Of a stretch of DNA of 58,333 bases, positions 49,114 through 58,333 are shown piece by piece. Origin of the DNA: an uncultured Veillonellaceae bacterium. Its GTDB lineage: Bacteria; Bacillota; Negativicutes; Selenomonadales; Selenomonadaceae. The position numbers and the translations under genes are program-made. Every line of letters begins with the position of its first letter. The first letter of the stretch is position 1. A model generated the notes under the pieces. That model worked only from the letters and a program-made list of their open reading frames with translations, made no database searches and was not told the origin of the DNA. The stretch lies in NCBI GenBank assembly GCA_902801565.1, contig CADCIX010000011.1, forward strand, positions 1 to 58,333, written 5' to 3'.

Positions 49114-49824
49114 ATGGAAGTGAAGATTGGTCTGGCGAAGACGACAAAATATGCCATGAGCCATTGCGGGGACAGCTGTGATATTGCGGAACGGCCCCAT
49201 GGCGGAATTTCGGCCATCATTGCCGACGGGCAGGGAAACGGGCTTGCGGCGCATCATACCAGCAGCTGGGTGGTGAACAAGGCGGTATCCCTGATTTCGG
49301 ACGGCGCGAGGGACGGGGCAGTGGCAAGGGCGGTCCATGACTATCTCTATGCGATGAAGGACAAGAAGGTGTCCTGCACCCTTACCATGGTAAGTGCGGA
49401 TTTCGAGACAGAGACCATGGTCATCAGCCGCAACTCCAACTGTCCGGTCATTGTGAAAACGGAAGATTATGAGACGGTCTACGATGAGGACGTGAATCCC
49501 ATTGGCGTGCACCGCCATATGAAGCCACTCATCTATGAGCTTCCCTTCTCCCCCGGAATGATGGTGGTTTCCTATACGGATGGCATCAGCCATGCGGGGA
49601 AGAAGCGCATGGGAAAAGAAGCGGATTTTGAGAAGATCATGGCGATTGTCCGCGACAACAAGGCAGAGGATGCCGGATTCATTGCAAGATCCATCATGGA
49701 ATACGCACTGTCCCTGGACAATGAACAGGCCTCGGATGACATGACCGTGGTTGTCATGGGACTTGCGGAGGGGGAAAGACCTTCGCCGAACATCGAGCAG
49801 ATCGAGGTCAGTTATCCCATTTGA
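49114..49824 (+). CDS. SpoIIE/PP2C-type protein phosphatase
   Basis: A 236-residue single-domain PPM phosphatase. Metal-binding acidic motifs are visible: IIADGQGNGLAAH, then SYTDGISHAGK, and the closing QASDDMTVVVM. There are no sensor or membrane domains, unlike SpoIIE or RsbP, so it must be recruited by a partner. Such proteins usually dephosphorylate anti-anti-sigma (STAS) proteins, but no STAS or anti-sigma kinase gene is in the window. AAGGTG supports the ATG at 49114. Confidence 0.85.
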   Translation: MEVKIGLAKTTKYAMSHCGDSCDIAERPHGGISAIIADGQGNGLAAHHTSSWVVNKAVSLISDGARDGAVARAVHDYLYAMKDKKVSCTLTMVSADFETETMVISRNSNCPVIVKTEDYETVYDEDVNPIGVHRHMKPLIYELPFSPGMMVVSYTDGISHAGKKRMGKEADFEKIMAIVRDNKAEDAGFIARSIMEYALSLDNEQASDDMTVVVMGLAEGERPSPNIEQIEVSYPI

Positions 49825-49836
49825 GGGGGCATTCAT

Positions 49837-50193
49837 ATGAGAATCGCAATCGTTGGTGTGTGTGCATCGGGAAAGACAACTTTGGTTGCCGGCCTCAAGG
49901 CGGCCGGTTATGATGCTTATAATGTGGCACAGGAACATTCCTGCATCCATAATTTCTGGAACAAGCATCATCCGGATTTCCTTGTCATGATTGATGCAAC
50001 CCTTGCGGCGATTCACAAGCGCCGCAAGGTATACTGGGGAGAGGAGCGTCTCGTGACACAGCACAAGCGGCTGGCCGATGCCAGGGCGCATGCGGATCTC
50101 TTCCTCCAGACCGATGAGCTTGATGCACCTCATGTATTAGCAAGAGTTATTGAATTTATTGAAGAAAGGGTTGAAACAGTTGCGAAAGGATAG
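49837..50193 (+). CDS. Small P-loop NTPase-like protein of unknown function
   Basis: A 118-residue protein with a Walker A motif GVCASGKTTL (about 7-16) and a short fold consistent with a nucleoside-kinase-like core: FLVMIDATLAAIHKRRK looks like a Walker B-like strand and basic lid. It ends in a charged helix, FIEERVETVAKG. GAGGGGG precedes the ATG. Its 3' end overlaps the start of secD by about 14 bases, so translation is coupled. I cannot assign a substrate. Confidence 0.7.
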   Translation: MRIAIVGVCASGKTTLVAGLKAAGYDAYNVAQEHSCIHNFWNKHHPDFLVMIDATLAAIHKRRKVYWGEERLVTQHKRLADARAHADLFLQTDELDAPHVLARVIEFIEERVETVAKG

Positions 50194-51430
50194 TCTCATA
50201 AAACTGATCGTCTGCATTGTCGTAATCATCGGCGCCTTTTGCGCTTTTGTGCAGCCCTTGGCGTTTTCCATTCGCCAGGGACTGGATCTCCAGGGAGGCA
50301 CCCATGTTGTCCTGGAGGCAGAGGACACGCCGGAGGCACCGGTCAATGACGATGCGATGCAGCGCGTTGTGAGCATCATGGAGAAACGCGTGAATGAGCT
50401 CGGTCTTACGGAGCCGATCATCCAGCGGGAAGGGGAACGTCGCGTTATCATCGAGCTTCCCGGCATCAAGGATCCTGACAAGGCCATCCAGACCATCGGC
50501 AAGACTGCAATGCTGGAATTCAAGGATGAGGAAGGGAACACGGTCCTTACGGGAACAGATCTCAAGGATGCCCAGGCTGCCACGAACCAGCAGAACGGGC
50601 AGAACGTGGTCAATCTGGAGTTTACCGACGAAGGGGCAACGAAGTTTGCAGACCTGACCTTGAAGAATGTGGGACGCACCATTGCCATCCTTCTGGACGG
50701 TGAGGTGCTGACTGCGCCGAATGTCCGCGAGCCCATCATGGGAGGCAAGGCAGAAATCACCGGGCAGAAAACCCTGGAGGAAGCGCAGCAGCTTGCTGTT
50801 CTCCTGCGGAGCGGTGCCCTTCCTGTAAAGGTCAACATCATCGAAACCCGGACGGTTGGTCCTTCTTTGGGACAGGATTCGAAGGATAAAAGTAAATTTG
50901 CCTTTGCTGTGGGCATTGGTGCGGTCCTTATCTTCATGCTGATTTTTTACCGCATGTCCGGTTTCATTGCCGACGTTGCACTCATGGCCTATACCATCAT
51001 GCTGCTCTTCCTCTTGAAGGCGCTGGATGCCACATTGACCCTGCCCGGAGTAGCGGGAATCATCCTCTCCATAGGTATGGCAGTGGATGCCAATGTCCTG
51101 ATCTTTGAGCACTTCAAGGAGGAGTTCCGTCTTGGCAAGAGCCTGCGCCTTGCCATGGATGCCGGGTTCGATCGCGCATTCACGACGATTTTCGACTCCA
51201 ATATCACGACCATCATCGCGGCAGCCGTGCTTTTCTTCCTTGGTACCGGAACGATTCGCGGTTTTGCCATTACCCTGGGCCTTGGTGTCATCCTCAGTAT
51301 GTTCACGGCCATTACCCTGACGCAGTACATGCTGAAACTGCTCATTGCCTCAAAGCTGTTTGAACATCCGGCAGCCTATGGGGTGTACGATTTCATTTTT
51401 TCAGGGAAGGATGTGAAGAAGGGTGCATAA
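50180..51430 (+). CDS. secD: Protein translocase subunit SecD
   Basis: Membrane subunit that uses the proton gradient to pull exported proteins out of SecYEG. One N-terminal helix (LIVCIVVIIGAFCAFVQPL), then the periplasmic-side P1 region with RQGLDLQGGTHVVLEA, and five C-terminal helices with DVALMAYTIML and GMAVDANVLIFEHFKEE. Several TTG codons could start it (50150, 50171, 50180); GAAAGG favours 50180, giving 416 residues. It overlaps secF by eight bases. Confidence 0.95.
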   Translation: MRKDSLIKLIVCIVVIIGAFCAFVQPLAFSIRQGLDLQGGTHVVLEAEDTPEAPVNDDAMQRVVSIMEKRVNELGLTEPIIQREGERRVIIELPGIKDPDKAIQTIGKTAMLEFKDEEGNTVLTGTDLKDAQAATNQQNGQNVVNLEFTDEGATKFADLTLKNVGRTIAILLDGEVLTAPNVREPIMGGKAEITGQKTLEEAQQLAVLLRSGALPVKVNIIETRTVGPSLGQDSKDKSKFAFAVGIGAVLIFMLIFYRMSGFIADVALMAYTIMLLFLLKALDATLTLPGVAGIILSIGMAVDANVLIFEHFKEEFRLGKSLRLAMDAGFDRAFTTIFDSNITTIIAAAVLFFLGTGTIRGFAITLGLGVILSMFTAITLTQYMLKLLIASKLFEHPAAYGVYDFIFSGKDVKKGA

Positions 51431-52337
51431 GTTTGACGTTGCGTCTCGCGGGAAAATATGGTTCATCATCTCCCTTCTGATTATCCTCCCAGGATTTTTC
51501 TGCATGGGTACCAGGGGGTTCAATTTCGGCATTGACTTTACGGGCGGCACCATCATCGATCTGAAATTCGAGCAGCCTGTGACAGTGGCACAGGTGCGTG
51601 AGAGCCTGCGTCCCTTCGGCATGGATGGCAGCACCATCCAGCTTTCCGGCAGCGATTCCGAGGTGGAGTCTTCCCAGAATGTCATGATCCGTACCGTGGA
51701 CATGGAAGAAGCAGAGCGCAAGGAGGTCATGGCAGGCATCCGGTCTTCCGTGGGGGACTATCAGGTGATGCGCGAGGAGAAGGTGGGAGCTGTCATTGGC
51801 AGCGAGCTGATTCTCAATGCCGTGGAAGCATTGGTGATTTCCTGGTTCCTCATCATTCTCTATGTGGCCTATCGTTTTGAATGGCGTTTTGGCGTCTCGG
51901 CTGTGCTGGCGCTCATCCATGATATCATCATCGTTTTGGCCGTTTTTTCCTTTACCCAGAGGCAGATCGATTCTTCCTTTGTGGCGGCAATGTTGACCAT
52001 TGTGGGTTACTCCATCAACGATACCATCGTCATTTTTGACCGCATCCGCGAGAATCTCAAGCTCCACTTCCGCAAGGGCGGCGATATCTATGAGCTCGTG
52101 AACCGTAGCATCTATCAGACCCTGCGTCGTTCCCTTTACACGGTATTCACGGTCATGTTCACTACCTTTGCCTTGTTCTTCTTTGGTGGCGAGACGACCA
52201 AGGATTTCGCTTTTGCCTTGCTCGTTGGATTTGCCATTGGCTGCTATTCTTCGATTTTCATTGCCAGTCCCTTGTGGATCTTTTTACGCAATCGGAGCGA
52301 GAAGAAGAAAATGCCCAAGGCAGAGCTGGTAAAATAG
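51423..52337 (+). CDS. secF: Protein translocase subunit SecF
   Basis: Partner of SecD. A 304-residue protein with FNFGIDFTGGTIIDLKFEQP after the first helix and the conserved block TIVGYSINDTIVIFDRIREN in the membrane domain. GTG start at 51423 inside the end of secD. A hairpin terminator follows, closing the tgt-yajC-secDF operon. Confidence 0.96.
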   Translation: MHKFDVASRGKIWFIISLLIILPGFFCMGTRGFNFGIDFTGGTIIDLKFEQPVTVAQVRESLRPFGMDGSTIQLSGSDSEVESSQNVMIRTVDMEEAERKEVMAGIRSSVGDYQVMREEKVGAVIGSELILNAVEALVISWFLIILYVAYRFEWRFGVSAVLALIHDIIIVLAVFSFTQRQIDSSFVAAMLTIVGYSINDTIVIFDRIRENLKLHFRKGGDIYELVNRSIYQTLRRSLYTVFTVMFTTFALFFFGGETTKDFAFALLVGFAIGCYSSIFIASPLWIFLRNRSEKKKMPKAELVK

Positions 52338-52348
52338 TGGGGCTTTCT

Positions 52349-52377
52349 GGATGTTGGCCATGCCAGCATCCATTTTT
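52349..52377 (+). terminator. Terminator after secF
   Basis: GGATGTTGGC (52349-52358) pairs with GCCAGCATCC (52362-52371, one G-U) around CAT, followed by ATTTTT. Confidence 0.8.
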
Positions 52378-52430
52378 CATGCGGGCAATTCTCTTTGCCC
52401 CATGCAGTTCCTAAGAAGGAGGATAGGTGA

Positions 52431-53918
52431 ATGAAGGAACCTGGCATCCTGTTCATACTCTGCCTGCTGATGTTCTTCATGGGCAATCAGCTGTTGGATA
52501 TTACGGACCCTGTAGAATCGAATTATGTGATTACGGCAAAGGAAATGCTGGAATCCGGCGATTACCTTTCACCGCGCATTTACGGAAATTATTGGTATGA
52601 CAAGCCAATCCTGTTCTATTGGGAACTTCTGGCGGCGTTCCGTCTCATGGGAATCCATGAATTCGCTGCCCGCTTCTGTCCGGCCGTGATGGCGTCCATT
52701 GGAGTTTTTCTGACATATTTCTTCGGGAAGAAGCTGTATGATGGGCGCATCGGTTTTTTTGCGGCGGTGATTCTTGCCACTTCCATGGAATATTGGTATC
52801 TCGCCCATGCCGTGATTACCGATATGACGCTTTTTGTTGCCGTGTCCTTGGCATTGGCCTTTTTTTACTTTGGATACAGCAGGCAGAAACCTCAATATTA
52901 CTATGGCGCATACATAGCCGCCGCAATTGCGGTTCTTACCAAGGGCCCCGTCGGGTTTTGCCTTCCCGGGTTCATTATTTTTTTGTTTTTGCTTTGGCAA
53001 CGGGATTTGCGGCATTTTCTGCGGCTCAGGCTTTTTTCCGGAATGGCGGTTTTCCTTGCCGTTGTATCTCTTTGGTACTATCCTATGTATCAGAAGCATG
53101 GCTGGGACTTCATCAATACGTTCTTCGGTGTTCACAATGCCCTGCGTGTCTCGGTTTCTGAGCATCCGGAGGTGAATGTATGGTATTATTACCTCGCAGT
53201 CTTTGTCGTGGGCTTTTTTCCATGGGGATGGATGGCCGTTCCTGCTACGCTCAGAAAGTATTGGAGGGAGCGGAGGCTTCCTGCTTTGGGCATGAGGGAG
53301 CGGTTCCTTCTGGTCTGGGCTGTGACCGTGCCGGTGGTGTTCCAGTGCTTTGCCACGAAGTACATTACCTATACACTTCCCTATATGATGCCGGTGGCCC
53401 TGCTGTTTGCCTTGTATTTCCGTGATCATGAGAGAGCGTTTCGCCGTCTTGCTGCGGGCGCGGCTATTGTCTGGACAGTGTGCCTGTTCCTCGTGGCAGC
53501 GCCCCTTTGCGGCAAGAACTCCGAGAAGGATGTGGCACCCGTCCTGCAATCCATGGTCGGGGAGGATACTTTTGTGGTTTCCTTCGGCGGCCGCTATCCT
53601 GCTTCCCTGGTGTTTTATTCCGGATATACGGTTCATAGGACGGGCACGCCGAAGGAGATTGCCGTCATGTCGCCGAAGGCCATGAAGTGGAACAGCACGA
53701 ATGTCATGCCGCTCATTTCCCTTGACGAGCTCCCCCGTGACAAGGAAATCCTGGCAGTGGTGTACAAGAAGAAGCAGGAGGAGTTTCTGGAGGTGGCCGG
53801 GGAAGACTGGGATCTTGTGGAGGAAACAAGGAATCAGTATATTTATCGAAGAAAAGCCCTGGAGGGGGCAAGTCTGCCTGAGCATGCTGTCGGGGATGCT
53901 GCTTCGGGGCAGCGATGA
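52431..53918 (+). CDS. ArnT-like membrane glycosyltransferase (GT-C fold)
   Basis: A 495-residue polytopic enzyme of the ArnT/PMT type that transfers a sugar from a polyprenyl-phosphate donor to an envelope acceptor. The first extracytoplasmic loop has the acidic DITDPVESNYV typical of GT-C enzymes, followed by SPRIYGNYWYDKPILFYW. About a dozen hydrophobic segments follow, then a soluble C-terminal part of roughly 130 residues. AGGAGG precedes the ATG. It lies alone after the secF terminator. In Negativicutes, with an LPS outer membrane, lipid A or core modification is plausible, but the acceptor cannot be deduced. Confidence 0.85.
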   Translation: MKEPGILFILCLLMFFMGNQLLDITDPVESNYVITAKEMLESGDYLSPRIYGNYWYDKPILFYWELLAAFRLMGIHEFAARFCPAVMASIGVFLTYFFGKKLYDGRIGFFAAVILATSMEYWYLAHAVITDMTLFVAVSLALAFFYFGYSRQKPQYYYGAYIAAAIAVLTKGPVGFCLPGFIIFLFLLWQRDLRHFLRLRLFSGMAVFLAVVSLWYYPMYQKHGWDFINTFFGVHNALRVSVSEHPEVNVWYYYLAVFVVGFFPWGWMAVPATLRKYWRERRLPALGMRERFLLVWAVTVPVVFQCFATKYITYTLPYMMPVALLFALYFRDHERAFRRLAAGAAIVWTVCLFLVAAPLCGKNSEKDVAPVLQSMVGEDTFVVSFGGRYPASLVFYSGYTVHRTGTPKEIAVMSPKAMKWNSTNVMPLISLDELPRDKEILAVVYKKKQEEFLEVAGEDWDLVEETRNQYIYRRKALEGASLPEHAVGDAASGQR

Positions 53919-53964
53919 TATCAGGCATTGGGAATCGTAGTTTGTTGACGGGAAGTGTGTCACC

Positions 53965-55941
53965 CTGAAAAAGTGGAATATTTATACGGACGACAAGGAA
54001 AAAATAAAGACATTTGCCAAGGAGACCGGGTTATCGGAAAAGATCGCCAGCATTCTCTGGCATAGGAAGATCCAGACCAGGGAAGCTGCGGAGGCATTTC
54101 TTGACCCGGAAAACAAACAGGTGTTTCATGACCCGTTCCTCATGAAGGATATGGGCAAAGCGGTGGAGCGCATTCTTGCTGCCATCCGGAAGGAGGAGCA
54201 GATTGTTGTCTATGGCGATTATGATGTGGACGGGATTACCGCCACGACGATCCTTGTACGCACTTTGCGGAATCTCGGGGCCAAGGCAGATTATTATATA
54301 CCGGACCGCCAAAAAGAAGGATATGGGTTCAACCTTTCTTCCCTGCATCGATTGATTGAGGAAGGAACAAATCTTCTGGTATCTGTGGATTGCGGAATCA
54401 CTTCCGTGGAGGATGTGGCAGCCATTCGGGAGGAATTGGATGTTATCATCACCGATCACCATCTTCCCGGGGTGCAGGTTCCGGATGCATTGGCGGTCAT
54501 TGATCCCCATCAGGAGGATTGTTCCTATCCGGACAAGAATCTGGCAGGGGTCGGCGTGGCCTTCAAATTGTGCCAGGCTCTTTGGCGGCGGGCACAGGAT
54601 AAGGAATTTACCGATGACATGGAACTTGTGGCGTTGGGGACGATTGCCGATATCGTGCCTTTGCTGGGGGAAAATCGCAAGCTGACGCGGCTTGGCCTTG
54701 CTGCGCTGTCCCATACGCAGTTTCCGGGAATCCAGGCCCTCATAGAGGTTTCTTCCCTGCAGGGCAAGGAGATCAATTCCGGGCAGGTCGGGTTCACACT
54801 GGCTCCACGGCTCAATGCCGCAGGGCGCGTTGGAAGCGCCATGGATGGAGTCAGGCTCCTTCTGTCAGAGGACAAGGATGCTGCAAGTGTCGTGGCAACG
54901 GCGCTGAACGACGAGAATCTCGAACGGCAGAACATCGAGAAAGACATCCTTGCCCTTGCCGAGCAGCAGCTCAAGGACATAGATCTCTCGACGATGCATT
55001 CCATTGTTCTTTCCGGCGAGGAATGGCATCCTGGTGTCATTGGGATTGTGGCATCCCGTCTCGTGGACAGGTATTATCTGCCGACGATTGTCATCAGCCT
55101 TCAGGGAGAGATGGGCAAGGGCTCTTGCCGGAGCATCAAGGGGCTTCATATGTACGATGCCCTTTGTGCCTGCGAGAAATATCTTCTTGGCTTTGGCGGG
55201 CACTCCCAGGCTGCGGGATTGACCTTGAAGGCAGAGGATATCGAGGGATTCCGGCAGGCTTTTGATGAATATGTGGCAAAGACATTGGAGCCTGAGGATT
55301 TTATCCCAACGATTCCCCTGGAATTTGAGATGACACCGCAGGAGATCACTTTTGAACTGGTGGAGGAGATTGCCAAACTGGAGCCTTACGGCATGGGAAA
55401 CCCGAAACCGCTTTTTGGCTGCCGCGGCGTGCGTGGCAGGGGGGCACGGCCCATTGGCCGGGAAGGGCAGCACCTTGCCTTTGAGTTCGGGAAAAAGGAA
55501 CGGCCTGCAACGGCCCTTTTCTGGAACAAGAGCGCCTATGTCAATGTGGTGAATGCAGAGGCTATTGACATCGTGTATGTCCCACAGATCAATGAATGGC
55601 AGGGGAACAGGAACATAGAACTCATGATTCAGGAATGGGGTCCCGCCGAAACAGAGCAGATCTTTCCGGATCGCGATCTGCTGGTGAAGATATACACCTT
55701 CCTCAAAGGCTTGCAATCCAGCCGCAAGACGATTCCCTTTGATGCATGTGTGTTGACGGCAGCCTTTTCGAGGCAGTTTGGGCATATTTCCCTGTACAGC
55801 ATGAAATGGGGGCTTCAGGTTTTTCAGGAGCTTGGGCTTTTGCATGGGAATCTTGAGGAGAACCGGTATATCCTGCCTGCACCCAAGGGAAAGATGGACC
55901 TGATGCAGTCCCCATCCTTTCGAAAACATGCAGAATCCTGA
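53965..55941 (+). CDS. recJ: Single-stranded-DNA-specific exonuclease RecJ
   Basis: A 5'-3' exonuclease of recombination and mismatch repair. The DHH motifs are clear (YGDYDVDGITATT, VDCGITSVEDV, ITDHHLPG, GTIADIVPL), as is the DHHA1 motif GFGGHSQAAGLTL, and an OB domain and a C-terminal region follow. The first conventional start is GTG at 54121, but the same frame upstream encodes a typical RecJ N terminus (KKWNIYTDDKEKIKTFAKET through LDPENKQ). It is closed by TAG at 53938 with no ATG, GTG or TTG between. A CTG at 53965 is therefore the likely start, with a weak GGGAAG site. Confidence 0.93.
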   Translation: MKKWNIYTDDKEKIKTFAKETGLSEKIASILWHRKIQTREAAEAFLDPENKQVFHDPFLMKDMGKAVERILAAIRKEEQIVVYGDYDVDGITATTILVRTLRNLGAKADYYIPDRQKEGYGFNLSSLHRLIEEGTNLLVSVDCGITSVEDVAAIREELDVIITDHHLPGVQVPDALAVIDPHQEDCSYPDKNLAGVGVAFKLCQALWRRAQDKEFTDDMELVALGTIADIVPLLGENRKLTRLGLAALSHTQFPGIQALIEVSSLQGKEINSGQVGFTLAPRLNAAGRVGSAMDGVRLLLSEDKDAASVVATALNDENLERQNIEKDILALAEQQLKDIDLSTMHSIVLSGEEWHPGVIGIVASRLVDRYYLPTIVISLQGEMGKGSCRSIKGLHMYDALCACEKYLLGFGGHSQAAGLTLKAEDIEGFRQAFDEYVAKTLEPEDFIPTIPLEFEMTPQEITFELVEEIAKLEPYGMGNPKPLFGCRGVRGRGARPIGREGQHLAFEFGKKERPATALFWNKSAYVNVVNAEAIDIVYVPQINEWQGNRNIELMIQEWGPAETEQIFPDRDLLVKIYTFLKGLQSSRKTIPFDACVLTAAFSRQFGHISLYSMKWGLQVFQELGLLHGNLEENRYILPAPKGKMDLMQSPSFRKHAES

Positions 55942-55971
55942 GAAATTATATCAAAGAGCTTGCAGATGTGG

Positions 55972-55977
55972 TATAAT
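55972..55977 (+). promoter_or_regulatory. Possible -10 box of rel
   Basis: A perfect TATAAT 34 bases before the rel ATG; no good -35 box is seen at normal distance. If used, it excludes the upstream in-frame start at 55960. Confidence 0.4.
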
Positions 55978-56010
55978 GATATGAAGGCAATGCTCGAAGA
56001 GGTGAGTCGG

Positions 56011-58227
56011 ATGAATGACACAGGCAAGGAACCTGTAACAATAGACAATATTATCCAGGCAGTGCAGCGATACCAGCCGAATGCGAATGTCGGGCTTATT
56101 CGTCGTGCCTGCGATTTGGCCTATGCCGCCCATGAAGGACAGAGACGTGTCTCCGGTGAGGCATACATCATCCATCCGCTCCACGTGGCGCAAATCCTCA
56201 CAGAGCTCCATATTGACGACGTAACCATCAGCGCGGCTCTCCTGCATGATGTGGTGGAGGACACGACCTACACCATCGAGCAGATGGAAGAGATGTTCGG
56301 CTACGAGGTCGCCATGCTCATTGACGGCGTCACGAAATTGGGGCGTATCGAATACAAGTCCAAGGAAGAACAGCAGCTGGAAAACTACCGCAAGATGTTT
56401 CTCGCCATGGCGAAGGACATCCGCGTCATCATGATCAAGCTGGCCGACCGTCTGCACAACATGAGGACGCTGAAATTCATGCGCGAGGATAAGCAGAAGC
56501 GCATCGCGCAGGAAACCATAGAAATCTATGCCCCGCTGGCCAACCGGCTGGGTATCTCCAGCATCAAGTGGGAGCTGGAAGATCTCTGCTTGCGTTATCT
56601 GGAGCCGGACACCTATTACGAGCTGGTTGAGGGCGTCAACCAGAAGCGCAGGGAACGGCAGGCATTCATTGATGAGGCCATTGTGCAGATCCGGAAAAAA
56701 TTGGTGGAGGCCGGCATTGACGCGGAAATCAATGGACGGGCGAAGCATTTCTACAGCATCTACAAGAAGATGAAGCGGGACAACAAGGACATCAGTGAGA
56801 TTTACGATCTCTCTGCCATCCGGGTGCTTGTGCATTCCGTGAAGGATTGCTATGGCGTCCTCGGAACCATCCATGCCATGTGGAAGCCGATTCCCGGGAG
56901 GTTCAAGGACTATATTGCCATGCCCAAAAGCAATGGTTACCAGTCCCTTCATACGACGATCATGACCAAGGGGGCACCTCTGGAAATCCAGATCCGCACT
57001 ATGGAGATGCATCAGGTGTCGGAGTTCGGCATTGCCGCTCATTGGAAGTACAAGGAGACGGGAAAGAGCGTCGGCGCCGGCAGTGACATGGACCAGAAGA
57101 TGAGCTGGCTCAGGCAGATGGTGAGCCTGCAGCAGGAACTCAGCGATTCCCGTGAGTATATCGAGGCATTGAAGGTGGATGTCTTCTCGGATGAGGTCTT
57201 CGTCTTCACGCCGAAGGGGGATGTTATCAATCTGCCCAAGGGCTCGGTTCCCGTCGATTTCGCCTACCGGATCCATACGGAGGTGGGGCATCATTGCGTC
57301 GGGGCAAAGGTCAACGGCAAGCTCGTTCCACTGGAGTACAAGCTCAAGAATGGCGATATCGTTTCCGTTATCACAAACAAGGCGAACAATGGCCCCAGCC
57401 GCGACTGGCTGAATATCGTGGCTTCTTCCGAGACGCGCAGCAAGATCCGTTCCTGGTTCAAGAAGGAAAAACGTGAGGAAAATATCGAGCGGGGCAGAGA
57501 GATGCTCATCCAGGAGGCCAAGCATCTCGGCTATAATCCCAAGGATGTGGTAAGCGATGAACGTCTCCAATTGGTGGCGCAAAAGCTGAACATCCAAAAT
57601 GAGGAGGATCTGCTGGCGGCCCTGGGATATGGCGGCATTGCCATGCCGGGCATTCTCTCAAAGCTCATCGAGCTGCACAAGGATTCTGTCCGGGAGAATA
57701 CCCCGCCGGATGTTTCCAAACTTTTGAGCAAGTTCAAGCAGCCGCAAAAGGGGACGGCAAGCAAGTCGAGCCATGGCGTGCTCGTGGAAGGCGAAAGCGG
57801 CCTCTTGGTGCGTTTGGCGCGCTGCTGCAACCCGATTCCCGGGGATCCCATCACCGGCTATATCACACGGGGACGAGGAGTTTCCGTGCATCGCTCGGAT
57901 TGCCCGAACGTCATCAACGATACGAATTTTTCCCGCATGATCGAGGTCAATTGGGATGTGGGACTGGACAAGAGCTATACGGTGGAGCTGGAGATCATCT
58001 GCAATGACCGGAATGGTATCCTGTCCGAGATCTTGGCGGTGCCCTCGGAAATGAAGTTCAATATCCGTTCTGTGAATGCGAATCCCAATCGTGCGAACAA
58101 AACGACCAATGTCCTGCTGGGGCTTGATGTACGAAATGCCCAGCAGGTTGCCGGCCTCATGCACCGGCTACGCCAGATCAAGGATGTATACAGCGTTGCC
58201 AGGGCCATGGGGACTGCACAGGTGTAA
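56011..58227 (+). CDS. relA: Bifunctional (p)ppGpp synthetase/hydrolase Rel
   Basis: Makes and degrades the stringent-response alarmone. A 738-residue full-length RSH protein: an HD hydrolase domain with HPLHVAQIL, LLHDVVEDTTY and KLADRLHNMRTL; a synthetase domain with FYSIYKKMKRDNKD and GRFKDYIAMPKSNGYQSLHT; then TGS, zinc-finger-like CC and ACT domains. The intact HD residues and the RFKD (RXKD-type) motif mark the bifunctional class. GAGGTGA supports the ATG at 56011. The gene ends eight bases before the terminal inverted repeat. Confidence 0.97.
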   Translation: MNDTGKEPVTIDNIIQAVQRYQPNANVGLIRRACDLAYAAHEGQRRVSGEAYIIHPLHVAQILTELHIDDVTISAALLHDVVEDTTYTIEQMEEMFGYEVAMLIDGVTKLGRIEYKSKEEQQLENYRKMFLAMAKDIRVIMIKLADRLHNMRTLKFMREDKQKRIAQETIEIYAPLANRLGISSIKWELEDLCLRYLEPDTYYELVEGVNQKRRERQAFIDEAIVQIRKKLVEAGIDAEINGRAKHFYSIYKKMKRDNKDISEIYDLSAIRVLVHSVKDCYGVLGTIHAMWKPIPGRFKDYIAMPKSNGYQSLHTTIMTKGAPLEIQIRTMEMHQVSEFGIAAHWKYKETGKSVGAGSDMDQKMSWLRQMVSLQQELSDSREYIEALKVDVFSDEVFVFTPKGDVINLPKGSVPVDFAYRIHTEVGHHCVGAKVNGKLVPLEYKLKNGDIVSVITNKANNGPSRDWLNIVASSETRSKIRSWFKKEKREENIERGREMLIQEAKHLGYNPKDVVSDERLQLVAQKLNIQNEEDLLAALGYGGIAMPGILSKLIELHKDSVRENTPPDVSKLLSKFKQPQKGTASKSSHGVLVEGESGLLVRLARCCNPIPGDPITGYITRGRGVSVHRSDCPNVINDTNFSRMIEVNWDVGLDKSYTVELEIICNDRNGILSEILAVPSEMKFNIRSVNANPNRANKTTNVLLGLDVRNAQQVAGLMHRLRQIKDVYSVARAMGTAQV

Positions 58228-58235
58228 TAATAAAA

Positions 58236-58333
58236 TAACTCAACTTTCCCAGCATAAATTTTGAAACAATCCCTTGATATACCTGCTCTGGCTGGCAATC
58301 CAATTGGTTACTTTACTTTTTATGGTTTCCGTC
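58236..58333. repeat. Right copy of the 98-bp terminal inverted repeat
   Basis: Exact reverse complement of bases 2-99. It begins eight bases after the rel stop codon. No terminator for rel is visible before the repeat, so the repeat or what lies beyond the window must serve that role. Confidence 0.9.

Overview
The window looks like chromosomal DNA from a Firmicute with a Negativicutes (Selenomonas/Mitsuokella-like) flavour. This is inferred from gene content: AddAB, RNase Y with YmdB and SpoVS, ylxM-ffh-rpsP-khpA-ylqD-rimM-trmD, a bifunctional Rel, TAXI-type TRAP transport, and fairly GC-rich codon use with strong GGAGG ribosome sites. There are no rRNA, tRNA or CRISPR loci. No gap between genes exceeds 300 bases. 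The first and last 98 bases are perfect inverted copies of each other, so the window is probably a contig that ends in the same dispersed repeat on both sides.

Layout. 1-2.5 kb: repeated hairpin elements, a hypoxanthine-DNA glycosylase, a Memo-AMMECR1 fusion, and an unannotated RNA-like unit with its own promoter and terminator. 2.5-13.2 kb: a P-type ATPase-like pseudoenzyme, then housekeeping genes (ispE, a GntR regulator, glmU, prs, uppP, pth), an orphan radical SAM enzyme, Hsp20, CheR and a degenerate PaaK-like protein. 13.3-26.1 kb: addB-addA, a universal stress protein, an AI-2E family exporter and a TAXI-TRAP transporter. 26.1-33.6 kb: rny, an unknown gene, ymdB, spoVS, a PHP phosphoesterase, a P-loop/Asp23 fusion, a corrinoid adenosyltransferase, and an ArsR-thioredoxin-flavin reductase redox operon. 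33.7-37.6 kb: a damaged accessory island holding an HsdM-half-HsdS fusion, an antitoxin, a toxin fragment, an hsdR fragment and a MITE-like element. 37.6-43.4 kb: a CNNM/CBS protein and the SRP/ribosome maturation operon. 43.4-46.9 kb (minus strand): a compact operon of hypE and two nitrogenase-like subunits. 47-58.2 kb: tgt, yajC, 5-formyl-THF cycloligase, a SpoIIE-like phosphatase, a small P-loop protein, secD, secF, a membrane glycosyltransferase, recJ and rel.

The best candidate for an undescribed system is the operon at 43374-46883. HypE is the enzyme that makes the cyanide precursor for [NiFe] hydrogenase. Here it is translationally coupled to a pair of nitrogenase component 1-like proteins, with no hydrogenase, HypF or NifH-like partner in the window. 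Other points of interest are the free-standing RNA gene near 2.25-2.48 kb, the P-type ATPase pseudoenzyme, the restriction-modification deletion scar, candidate non-canonical start codons for rny (AUC) and recJ (CUG), and a near-perfect sigma-H-type promoter in front of spoVS.
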